The notes beneath the pieces are model-generated. The model made no database searches, was not told the origin of the DNA, and saw nothing but the letters and a program-made list of their open reading frames with translations. From contig CAJTZL010000033.1 in the NCBI GenBank assembly GCA_910583695.1, positions 7,094 to 31,205 on the forward strand: DNA of 24,112 nucleotides, in the 5' to 3' direction. A program made the position numbers and the translations under genes. The DNA is from an uncultured Oscillibacter sp. GTDB taxonomy: Bacteria; Bacillota; Clostridia; Oscillospirales; Oscillospiraceae. Each line of letters opens with the position of its first letter. Position 1 is the first letter of the stretch. This document shows positions 1 to 5,961 of the stretch, piece after piece.

Positions 1-27
1 TAGGTCCGCCCCTGCGCTTCTGCTTTT

Positions 28-222
28 TCAAGTCTCTTCCTCGTCGTCCTCCGCCAGATTGTCCAGAGCGACCCGGACGGCCTCCACCACAAAGGCGGTG
101 AAGGTGCAGTTTGTGCCGCGGATGGCTTCTTCAACCTGCTCAATGACCGCAGTTGGGAAACGAATGGATTTCGTAGCGGAAACGGGGACGTCCGGAACAT
201 TTGGAATTTTGAATTTTCTCAT
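28..222 (-). CDS. Small ribbon-helix-helix-like DNA-binding protein
   Basis: The predicted protein has 64 residues. A short strand (KSIRFP, residues 19-24) is followed by two helices, about 25-36 and 40-56 (FTAFVVEAVRVALDNL), and a very acidic tail ending DDEEET. This strand-helix-helix order is typical of Arc/CopG/YlcI-type ribbon-helix-helix proteins, which bind DNA as dimers through the strand. I chose the ATG at 222 because a GGGGTG stretch lies just upstream and the first 34 residues of the longer reading frame, from 324, look like translated A/T-rich promoter DNA. The TTGCAA hexamers upstream are a candidate operator for autoregulation. No toxin gene is visible next to it within the window, but its downstream side is at the window edge, so a partner gene beyond base 1 cannot be excluded. 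Family assignment rests on pattern only. Confidence 0.6.
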   Translation of the reverse strand: MRKFKIPNVPDVPVSATKSIRFPTAVIEQVEEAIRGTNCTFTAFVVEAVRVALDNLAEDDEEET

Positions 223-253
223 AATGCACCCCGCAATATATTCTGCGTTCAAT

Positions 254-324
254 TTGCAATAAAATTGTATTGTAAAATGTACCCTGCGAATGTGTTGCAA
301 TTTTGCAATAATATTTTGTTGCAA
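254..324. promoter_or_regulatory. Cluster of four palindromic TTGCAA hexamers
   Basis: TTGCAA occurs at 254-259, 295-300, 303-308 and 319-324. The last three start 8 and 16 bases apart. TTGCAA is its own reverse complement, so each copy is a symmetric half-site pair. The stretch is much more A/T-rich than its surroundings and lies upstream of the minus-strand ribbon-helix-helix gene. It may be an operator, which is inference. A minus-strand -10-like TACAAT lies in the same stretch, but no well-spaced -35 was found. Confidence 0.4.
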
Positions 325-365
325 AGTGCACTATGCGGCGGAATAAAGTTTGGCATGCACGCGGC

Positions 366-394
366 TTGTGGATTTTGGGAATATATGGTAGAAT
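366..394 (+). promoter_or_regulatory. Sigma-A-type promoter for the 54-residue protein
   Basis: The -35 TTGTGG (366-371) and -10 TAGAAT (389-394) are separated by exactly 17 bases. Predicted transcription starts near 401, about 30 bases before the ATG at 432. Confidence 0.6.
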
Positions 395-431
395 AAATGC
401 AGGTAAGTGACCGGAAAGTGAGGGGACAAGG

Positions 432-596
432 ATGAAAACCGTTCCAAAATACTACACGACGCTGTTCAATGCCGTCACGGACGCGCTGAGAGAGCTGGAA
501 CAGCACAACTACGGAAGGGCATCGGATTTGCTGGTGCACGGACAGCTCCAGGCGGAGGGAGAGTGCACCGCCTGGATGGAGGAGCAGAAGAAATGA
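432..596 (+). CDS. Conserved-looking small protein of unknown function (54 aa)
   Basis: The protein has 54 residues. It begins MKTVPKYYTTLFNAVTDA, continues with a helix-rich middle (RELEQHNYGRASDLLVHGQL) and ends in a Trp- and Glu-containing tail (CTAWMEEQKK). It has no signal peptide or membrane segment and is probably a cytosolic helical hairpin. A GAGGGG ribosome site lies about 6 bases before the ATG. The gene is a complete single-gene unit, with a 17-spaced promoter upstream (366-394) and a perfect hairpin immediately after the stop (599-626). From memory, similar short proteins occur in many gut Clostridia, but I know of no function. Coding status is supported by the promoter, ribosome site and terminator rather than by a recognised domain. 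Confidence 0.7.
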   Translation: MKTVPKYYTTLFNAVTDALRELEQHNYGRASDLLVHGQLQAEGECTAWMEEQKK

Positions 597-598
597 TA

Positions 599-628
599 AG
601 AGGCGGAGCCGTTTGGCTCCGCCTCTTT
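599..628. terminator. Perfect 12-bp hairpin, probably a bidirectional terminator
   Basis: A 12-base stem (AGAGGCGGAGCC with GGCTCCGCCTCT) closes a GTTT loop. It starts three bases after the stop of the small gene and lies 23 bases beyond the minus-strand PLP enzyme gene. The T-run is short on the plus strand and moderate on the minus strand (TTATCATTT), so it may serve both. Confidence 0.65.
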
Positions 629-650
629 GCGCATCCGGATATCCGCGGGC

Positions 651-2126
651 TTACAGGTTTTTCAAAACGCCGCTCTCTTCGTTGAAGGCGTTGATCAGCT
701 CGTCCAGGTCCCTGGCCTGGGCGTGGACCGCGTCCCAGGTGCCCTCGGTATCGTACCACAGGGCGTTGAGGTCGTGCATGTCCTTCCCCTGCTGCTCCAC
801 CCAGGTGTAGTATTTCAGGTGGTGGACCCGCTTCCGCTCCGCGTAGCCCAGCTCCAGCAGGCTGTCTGTTTTGAGGCCCAGCATGTGGAGGCTGTGGTCC
901 AGCCGGGCCTCCTCCGCCGTGTAGGCGCCGTAGAGGTCGTTCAGCTCCTGAATCCGGCTGCCGTACATAACGGCGGAGTCCGTGAGGACGGTGCCCACCA
1001 CGTCCCGGTCCGTGAACTCATAGTACTTGGCCATTTTGATGCAGCAGAGCACGTTGGCAATGCCGGAGATGCCCATCCACGACAGCCGCTCCACCAGGAC
1101 GGGGTCCAGCTTAAGCGTGTTCAGCAGGTAGTCCCGGCCCTCGGGGGTGTTGAAGAGGCGGAGGAGCCGCTGGGAGTCCTCGTCGTCGATGGCAATGGCC
1201 ATGTCCGTGTTTTTTACGTTGTGAATCCAGGGGATGTGTTTGTCTCCGATGCCCTCGATCCGGTGTCCCCCAAAGCCGTTGTTCAGGATGGTGGGGCACT
1301 GGAGGGCCTCGCCCACCCCCAGCTTGAGGCGGGGATAGCGCTCCTTCAGCAGGTCGCCCGCGCTCATGGTCCCGGCGGAGCCGGAGGTGAAGCAGGCGCC
1401 GGCGAAGCGGTCCCCGGGGCGCTTGACGGCCTCGAACACGTCCGCCAGGGCCGTGCCGGTGACGTTGTAGTGCCAGAGGGGATTCCCCATCTCCTCAAAC
1501 TGGTTGAAGATCATGTACTGGGGGTCCTGCTTGAGCTCGTTGGTCTTGTCGAAGATTTCCTTCACGTTGGATTCGCACCCGGGTGTGGCGATGACCTCCG
1601 CCCCGATCTCGTGGAGCCAGTCGAAGCGCTCCTGGCTCATCTCGGCGGGGAGGATGGCCACGCCCCGGGCCCCCAGGAGCTTGGAGTTGAAGGCGCCGCC
1701 CCGGCAGTAATTGCCGGTGGAGGGCCAGACGGCCTTGTGAACATCCACGTCGAACTGGCCCGTTACAAGCCGCGGGGCCAGGCACCCGAAGGAGGCCCCG
1801 ACTTTGTGGCAGCCCGTGGGGAACCACTTGCCCGCCATGGCCACAATGCGGCAGGGCACGCCGGTGAGCTCCGGGGGAAGCTCGATGAAGTTGGGAACGG
1901 CCTGGAAGAGGCCGCCGGACTCCCTGGCCTCGTTCTTCCAGGTGACGCGGAAGAGGTTCAGAGGGTTCACGTCCCAGAGGCCCACGGTTTTCAGCCGGTC
2001 CCGGACCTTGCCGGGGATGAGGTCCGGGTTCTGCATCTGGGAGATGGTGGGGATGAGGATGCTGTGCTCCCGGGCCTTTTTCAGGTTGTGCTCCAGGCCC
2101 GTCCGGTTGATGGTGAAATCAATCAT
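651..2126 (-). CDS. Fold-type-II PLP-dependent lyase/deaminase-like enzyme
   Basis: The protein has 491 residues. It shows the hallmarks of the tryptophan-synthase-beta/cysteine-synthase fold: a candidate PLP Schiff-base lysine K108 in FPTGCHKVGASFG, a substrate/carboxylate loop STGNYCRG at 136-143, and a glycine-rich phosphate-binding loop SGSAGTMSAGD at 248-258. It is about 90 residues longer than E. coli YgeX (diaminopropionate ammonia-lyase, about 398 aa) and its motifs differ from that enzyme's, so I do not call it ygeX. The ATG at 2126 follows the regulator's stop by one base, with AGGAGGG in front, so the two are translationally linked. The neighbours ygeY, ygeW and carbamate kinase suggest it eliminates ammonia from a small (di)amino acid released by that pathway. 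The fold is well supported. Substrate and reaction are inference. Confidence 0.85.
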   Translation of the reverse strand: MIDFTINRTGLEHNLKKAREHSILIPTISQMQNPDLIPGKVRDRLKTVGLWDVNPLNLFRVTWKNEARESGGLFQAVPNFIELPPELTGVPCRIVAMAGKWFPTGCHKVGASFGCLAPRLVTGQFDVDVHKAVWPSTGNYCRGGAFNSKLLGARGVAILPAEMSQERFDWLHEIGAEVIATPGCESNVKEIFDKTNELKQDPQYMIFNQFEEMGNPLWHYNVTGTALADVFEAVKRPGDRFAGACFTSGSAGTMSAGDLLKERYPRLKLGVGEALQCPTILNNGFGGHRIEGIGDKHIPWIHNVKNTDMAIAIDDEDSQRLLRLFNTPEGRDYLLNTLKLDPVLVERLSWMGISGIANVLCCIKMAKYYEFTDRDVVGTVLTDSAVMYGSRIQELNDLYGAYTAEEARLDHSLHMLGLKTDSLLELGYAERKRVHHLKYYTWVEQQGKDMHDLNALWYDTEGTWDAVHAQARDLDELINAFNEESGVLKNL

Positions 2127-2127
2127 G

Positions 2128-2694
2128 TCAATTGCCCTCCTGTTTATTCATATCAATGTAGGAATACAGGGTGTACTTGGAAATGCCGAAGTACTTCGCC
2201 ACCTTGTCGCCGGACTTGGTGATCAGGAAGGCCCCGTTCTGGCTGAGGAACTGGATGGCCTTGACCTTGTCCTCCTTGTTCATGACGGCGGCGGGCTTCC
2301 CCACCAGGGCCACGGACTGCTGGATCAGCTCGTCCAGCAGGTCGCTGACGTTGGTGATGCGCTCCGGCTCGGAAGGGATCTCCTCCCCGGTGGAGGTGAG
2401 GTCGTGGAGGGCCTCCTCCATGAGGATGAGGCGGGAGATGTCGTAGTTCATGGCCAGGATGGCGGAGACCTTCCCCTTCCGGTCCCGGATGTAGACGGTG
2501 GAGGACTTCAAAATCTTCCCGTCCGGGGTCTTGGTGAGGTAGCAGAGGTGGTCCTTGGGCTCCGGGTCCTGGGTGCGCAGCTGCTCCATCACCACGTTGG
2601 ACGCGCCGTCCCCCACCTTCCGGCCCGACACGTGGCCGTTGGCGATGAAGACGATGGAGCGGTCCGGGTCCCGGCTGAGATCGTGGATGGCCAC
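2128..2694 (-). CDS. YheO-like PAS / DauR-type HTH transcriptional regulator
   Basis: The N-terminal part matches the YheO-like PAS domain, with HDLS, the signature IANGHVSGRKVGD and YIRDRKGKVSAILAMNYDIS. The last 60 residues match the DauR-type helix-turn-helix (KVKAIQFLSQNGAFLITK ... KVAKYFGISKYTLYSYI). Family members are cytosolic regulators; DauR controls D-arginine use. The coordinates given use the GTG at 2694, the longest standard start. However, the conserved PAS start (LELLRQVAAG ... FGSNCE) is encoded 25 codons further upstream, in frame with no ATG, GTG or TTG and behind a TGA. An ACG at 2769 sits 8 bases after the SD AAGGGGGT, so the true protein is probably 213 residues (2128-2769). 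The gene heads the PLP-enzyme operon and faces ygeY, so it likely controls both. Function is well supported; the start is uncertain. Confidence 0.85.
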   Translation of the reverse strand: MAIHDLSRDPDRSIVFIANGHVSGRKVGDGASNVVMEQLRTQDPEPKDHLCYLTKTPDGKILKSSTVYIRDRKGKVSAILAMNYDISRLILMEEALHDLTSTGEEIPSEPERITNVSDLLDELIQQSVALVGKPAAVMNKEDKVKAIQFLSQNGAFLITKSGDKVAKYFGISKYTLYSYIDMNKQEGN

Positions 2695-2776
2695 CTCGCA
2701 GTTGGAGCCGAATTGGGCGGCGATGCCGGCGGCTACCTGACGCAGCAGCTCCAGCTTGCTGTTTTCCGTGGGTCAT

Positions 2777-2784
2777 ACCCCCTT
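2777..2784 (-). promoter_or_regulatory. Ribosome site bearing on the regulator's unusual start
   Basis: On the minus strand the sequence AAGGGGGT (2784 to 2777) differs by one base from the ideal AAGGAGGT. It abuts an ATG at 2776 in the wrong frame, too close for normal initiation, and lies 8 bases before an in-frame ACG at 2769. This supports translation from ACG, or a recent ATG-to-ACG change or single-base error. Confidence 0.5.
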
Positions 2785-2825
2785 TTCGCGCTTATTTTTA
2801 TGGAAAGACACCGATTCATGTTAGC

Positions 2826-2854
2826 ATCATACCACAGACATTTGGAGAAATCAA
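2826..2854 (-). promoter_or_regulatory. Promoter for the regulator-PLP enzyme operon
   Basis: Read on the minus strand, -35 TTGATT (2854-2849) and -10 TATGAT (2831-2826) are 17 bases apart. Predicted transcription starts about 50 bases before the regulator's ribosome site. Confidence 0.65.
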
Positions 2855-2860
2855 CAGCAA

Positions 2861-2897
2861 TTCAAAAAATTTTTTTGGTTTTCAAAAATTTTGTTTG
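2861..2897. promoter_or_regulatory. Two tandem A/T palindromes between divergent promoters (candidate operator)
   Basis: Two similar units start exactly 20 bases apart: TTCAAAAAATTTTTTTGG at 2861 and TTCAAAAATTTTGTTTG at 2881. Each has CAAAAA/TTTTTG dyad symmetry. They fill the space between the two outward-facing -35 boxes and slightly overlap the rightward one (2895-2900). The position suits an operator for the PAS-HTH regulator controlling both directions, but this is inference; A-tract DNA could also act as an UP element. Confidence 0.45.
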
Positions 2898-2922
2898 ACA
2901 ACCGGAAATCTTGTGCTATGAT
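2895..2922 (+). promoter_or_regulatory. Promoter for ygeY-ygeW-carbamate kinase operon
   Basis: A consensus -35 TTGACA (2895-2900) and a -10 TATGAT (2917-2922) are separated by 16 bases. The start point would be near 2930, leaving a leader of about 60 bases before the ATG at 2991 and its GGAGG site. Confidence 0.75.
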
Positions 2923-2990
2923 AGGGCTATAGGGAACAGACGGCAAAGACGCGAAGCCGTCAAATATAAATTAAAACGGAGGTCTGCATC

Positions 2991-4403
2991 ATGGATTTCG
3001 AGAAGATCAAGTCGGCCGCGGAGGGCTACAAGGCGGAGATGTCCCGGTTCCTGCGGGACATGATTTCCCATCCCAGCGAGAGCTGCGAGGAAAAAGAAGT
3101 GGTCATGTGCATCAAGGCCGAAATGGAGAAGCTGGGCTTTGACAAGGTGGAGATCGACGGCCTAGGCAACGTCATCGGCTGGATGGGCCAGGGCGAAAAA
3201 ATCATTGCCATCGACTCCCACATCGACACGGTGGGCATCGGAAACATCAGCAACTGGGAAGCGGACCCCTACAAGGGCTATGAAACCGACGACATCATCT
3301 TCGGCCGGGGCGGAAGCGACCAGGAGGGCGGCATGGCCTCCGCCGTGTACGGCGCCAAGATCATGAAGGACCTGGGGCTGATTCCCGAGGGCTACAAGAT
3401 CATGGTGGTGGGCTCCGTCCAGGAAGAGGACTGCGACGGCATGTGCTGGCAGTACATCGTCAACAAGTATTTCCAGGGTCCCGAGGACGCCCGCTCCAAG
3501 ATTGAGTTCGTCATCTCCACCGAGCCCACCGACGGCGGCATCTACCGGGGGCACCGGGGCCGCATGGAAATCCGGGTGGACGTGAAGGGCGTTTCCTGCC
3601 ACGGCTCCGCCCCCCACCGGGGCGACAACGCCATCTACAAGATGGCCGACATCCTCCAGGACGTCCGGGCCCTGAACGAAAACGGCGACGGCCCCTCCAA
3701 CGAGGTCAAGGGCCTGGTGAAGATGCTGAACCCGGAGTTCAACCCCGAGCATTACGAGGACGCCCAGTTCCTGGGCCGGGGCACCTGCACCACCAGCCAG
3801 ATTTTCTACACCTCCCCCAGCCGCTGCGCTGTGGCGGACAGCTGCTCCATCTCCATCGACCGGCGCATGACCGCCGGGGAGACCTGGGACTCCTGCCTGG
3901 AGGAGATCCGGCAGCTGCCCAGCGTGAAGAAATACGGGGACGACGTGAAGGTCTCCATGTACATGTACGACCGTCCCGCCTGGACGGGCACCGTCTATGA
4001 GACCGAGTGCTTCTTCCCCACCTGGATCAACAAGGCCGGCGCCGCCCACGTCCAGGCGGTGGTGGACGCCCACCACGCCCTCTGGGGCCAGGAGCGCATC
4101 GGCCACGCCGACGCGGACCAGAGCAGGGACGCCATGCACCTGCGCACCGGCCGTCCCCTGACGGACAAGTGGACCTTCTCCACCAACTGCGTGTCCATCC
4201 AGGGCCGGTACGGCATCCCCTGCGTGGGCTTCGGCCCCGGCGCGGAGTCCCAGGCCCATGCCCCCAACGAGATCACCTGGAAGCAGGACCTCGTCACCTG
4301 CGCCGCGCTGTACGCCGCCGTTCCCGGCCTCTATAAGCCGGAGAACAAGACCGCCGACGTGACGGAGTTCCGCCAGAGCCTCACCGATAACGACATCCGG
4401 TAA
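2991..4403 (+). CDS. ygeY: YgeY family M20-like hydrolase
   Basis: The protein has 470 residues and belongs to the M20/M28-like dimetal amidohydrolase/peptidase fold. Candidate metal ligands and catalytic residues are H77 and D79 (DSHIDTVG), D110 (GRGGSDQEGG), E145/E146 (QEEDCDG), E178 (STEPTDGG) and H423 (SQAHAPNE). The lid domain with SCHGSAPHRGDNA near 202-214 is typical of M20 enzymes. Length and motifs match the YgeY family, described as linked to selenium/purine catabolic clusters; the enzyme probably hydrolyses an amide or ureido bond of a small cytosolic substrate. It is the first gene after the TTGACA/TATGAT promoter, with GGAGG 7-8 bases before the ATG. ygeW and carbamate kinase follow. 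Family assignment is strong. The exact substrate is not shown by the sequence. Confidence 0.93.
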   Translation: MDFEKIKSAAEGYKAEMSRFLRDMISHPSESCEEKEVVMCIKAEMEKLGFDKVEIDGLGNVIGWMGQGEKIIAIDSHIDTVGIGNISNWEADPYKGYETDDIIFGRGGSDQEGGMASAVYGAKIMKDLGLIPEGYKIMVVGSVQEEDCDGMCWQYIVNKYFQGPEDARSKIEFVISTEPTDGGIYRGHRGRMEIRVDVKGVSCHGSAPHRGDNAIYKMADILQDVRALNENGDGPSNEVKGLVKMLNPEFNPEHYEDAQFLGRGTCTTSQIFYTSPSRCAVADSCSISIDRRMTAGETWDSCLEEIRQLPSVKKYGDDVKVSMYMYDRPAWTGTVYETECFFPTWINKAGAAHVQAVVDAHHALWGQERIGHADADQSRDAMHLRTGRPLTDKWTFSTNCVSIQGRYGIPCVGFGPGAESQAHAPNEITWKQDLVTCAALYAAVPGLYKPENKTADVTEFRQSLTDNDIR

Positions 4404-4456
4404 TTGCCCGGGGAGGCGCCCCGCCGGCGCGTCCCCAGCCCTGGGAGGAATTTCCT

Positions 4457-4720
4457 ATGAAAGGTTTTCGCCTCTGGATACTGTTCTCTTGGGCGGCGGC
4501 CCTGTTTGCTGCGGGAAATCTGTTTCTCTACGGCGGATTGTCCCCGTCGAGTCTCAATTATGACCATTTTGGGGAGCTGCGGCTCATCGCCCTGCTGTTC
4601 GCCATGCACGCGGTATCTCTGACGCTGGTTTTCTCCGTCCTGAAGCGCCTGGTGAAAGAGCCGCCCTCCCCGCCTGCCCCTAAGGCCGAAGACGACCCCT
4701 ATAACGACCCGAGGCTTTGA
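4457..4720 (+). CDS. Small two-helix membrane protein of unknown function
   Basis: The protein has 87 residues. The N-terminal helix (about 5-26, LWILFSWAAALFAAGNLFLY) and a second one (about 42-63, LIALLFAMHAVSLTLVFSVL) are hydrophobic. The tail is Pro/Glu/Asp-rich and ends YNDPRL. I do not recognise a family. It lies between ygeY and ygeW on the same strand, 53 bases after ygeY and 37 before ygeW, behind a good GGGAGGA ribosome site, so it is likely co-transcribed with them. The gap before it holds a GC-rich imperfect hairpin without a T-run. It could be a membrane anchor or transport accessory for the pathway, but nothing in the sequence proves this. Codon use resembles its neighbours less strictly, as expected for a membrane protein. 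Confidence 0.7.
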   Translation: MKGFRLWILFSWAAALFAAGNLFLYGGLSPSSLNYDHFGELRLIALLFAMHAVSLTLVFSVLKRLVKEPPSPPAPKAEDDPYNDPRL

Positions 4721-4757
4721 CGCCTCCAATATTAAAATAAGCAAGGAGAGTTTCGAT

Positions 4758-5948
4758 ATGTCTAAGACCATTGAGCTGGCCCAGCATCTGGAAACCCTGC
4801 ACATCAACAACATGTACAAGTCCGACTTCTACTGGACCTGGGACAAGACCGACGAGGAGCTGGACGCCATCTTCACCGTGGCCGACGCCCTGCGGGACCT
4901 CCGGGAACGGAACAAGTCCACCCGCATCTTCGATTCCGGCCTGGGCATCTCCATCTTCCGGGACAACTCCACCCGGACCCGCTTCTCCTTCGCCTCCGCC
5001 TGCAACCTGCTGGGCCTCACCGTCCAGGATCTGGACGAGAAGAAATCCCAGATCGCCCATGGTGAGACCGTCCGGGAGACCGCCAACATGGTCTCCTTCA
5101 TGGCCGACGTCATCGGCATCCGGGACGACATGTTCATCGGCGAGGGCCACAAGTACCAGAAAACCTTCATGGACGCCGTGAAGGAGGGCTACCGGGACGG
5201 CATCCTGGAGCAGCAGCCCACCCTGGTGAACCTCCAGTGCGATGTGGACCACCCCACCCAGTGCATGGCCGACATGCTCCACATCATCCACCAGTTCGGC
5301 GGCGTGGAGAACCTCAAGGGCAAGAAAATCGCCATGACCTGGGCCTACTCCCCCTCCTACGGCAAGCCCCTCTCCGTGCCCCAGGGCGTCATCGGCCTGA
5401 TGACCCGGTTCGGCATGGACGTGGTCCTGGCCCATCCCGAGGGTTATGACGTGATGCCCGAGGTGGAGGAAATCGCCAAGAAGAACGCCGCCGCCACAGG
5501 CGGAAGCTACAAGAAGGTGGCGACCATGGAAGAGGCCTTCCAGGACGCGGACATCGTGTATCCCAAGAGCTGGGCGCCCTTCGCCGCCATGGAGGAGCGG
5601 ACGAAGCTCTATCAGGCCGGCGATCAGGCGGGCATCGACGCCCTGGAGAAGAAGCTCCTGGCGCAGAACGCCCAGCACAAGGACTGGACCTGCTCCGAGG
5701 AGATGATGAAGAAGACCCGGAACGGCTCTGCCCTGTACCTCCACTGCCTCCCCGCCGACATCACCGGCCTCAGCTGCCCCGAGGGCGAGGTGGATAACTC
5801 CGTCTTCGACCGGTATCTGGTGCCCCTGTACAAGGAAGCCAGCTACAAGCCCTATGTCATCGCCGCCATGATCATGATGAGCAAGGTCAAGGACCCCGTG
5901 TCCGCCCTCATGGCCCTGGACGCCGCCGACAAGCGCAAGCGGTTCTGA
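4758..5948 (+). CDS. ygeW: Knotted carbamoyltransferase YgeW
   Basis: The protein has 396 residues and belongs to the aspartate/ornithine carbamoyltransferase superfamily. The carbamoyl-phosphate loop is STRTR at 71-75, the HPTQ motif is at 165-168, and HCLPAD is at 329-334. The length (most OTCases are 310-340), the LEQQPTLVNLQCDVDHPTQ region and the strict match to the YgeW pattern place it in the knotted YgeW group rather than with arcB or argF. In catabolic clusters such enzymes are expected to run towards phosphorolysis, releasing carbamoyl phosphate from a ureido compound. The gene directly downstream is a carbamate kinase, which would turn that carbamoyl phosphate into ATP, CO2 and ammonia. 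An AAGGAGAG site precedes the ATG. Family call is firm; the amino substrate is unknown. Confidence 0.93.
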   Translation: MSKTIELAQHLETLHINNMYKSDFYWTWDKTDEELDAIFTVADALRDLRERNKSTRIFDSGLGISIFRDNSTRTRFSFASACNLLGLTVQDLDEKKSQIAHGETVRETANMVSFMADVIGIRDDMFIGEGHKYQKTFMDAVKEGYRDGILEQQPTLVNLQCDVDHPTQCMADMLHIIHQFGGVENLKGKKIAMTWAYSPSYGKPLSVPQGVIGLMTRFGMDVVLAHPEGYDVMPEVEEIAKKNAAATGGSYKKVATMEEAFQDADIVYPKSWAPFAAMEERTKLYQAGDQAGIDALEKKLLAQNAQHKDWTCSEEMMKKTRNGSALYLHCLPADITGLSCPEGEVDNSVFDRYLVPLYKEASYKPYVIAAMIMMSKVKDPVSALMALDAADKRKRF

Positions 5949-5961
5949 GAGGGGATTCGAC

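Noticed and set aside
140..539. Overlapping minus-strand frames of 63 and 96 codons in the left edge
   Set aside because: They cross the A/T-rich control region and the promoter of the 54-aa gene, have no ribosome site and show no domain-like pattern.
627..2222. Long plus-strand reading frame of 531 codons opposite the PLP enzyme
   Set aside because: It is an antisense shadow of a GC-rich gene: no recognisable domain, unnatural Val/Gly/His composition, and the minus-strand frame carries clear PLP-enzyme motifs.
2153..2776. 207-codon frame from ATG 2776 overlapping the regulator
   Set aside because: It is out of frame with the PAS and HTH domains, rich in Arg/Gly/Pro/His, and shows no domain.
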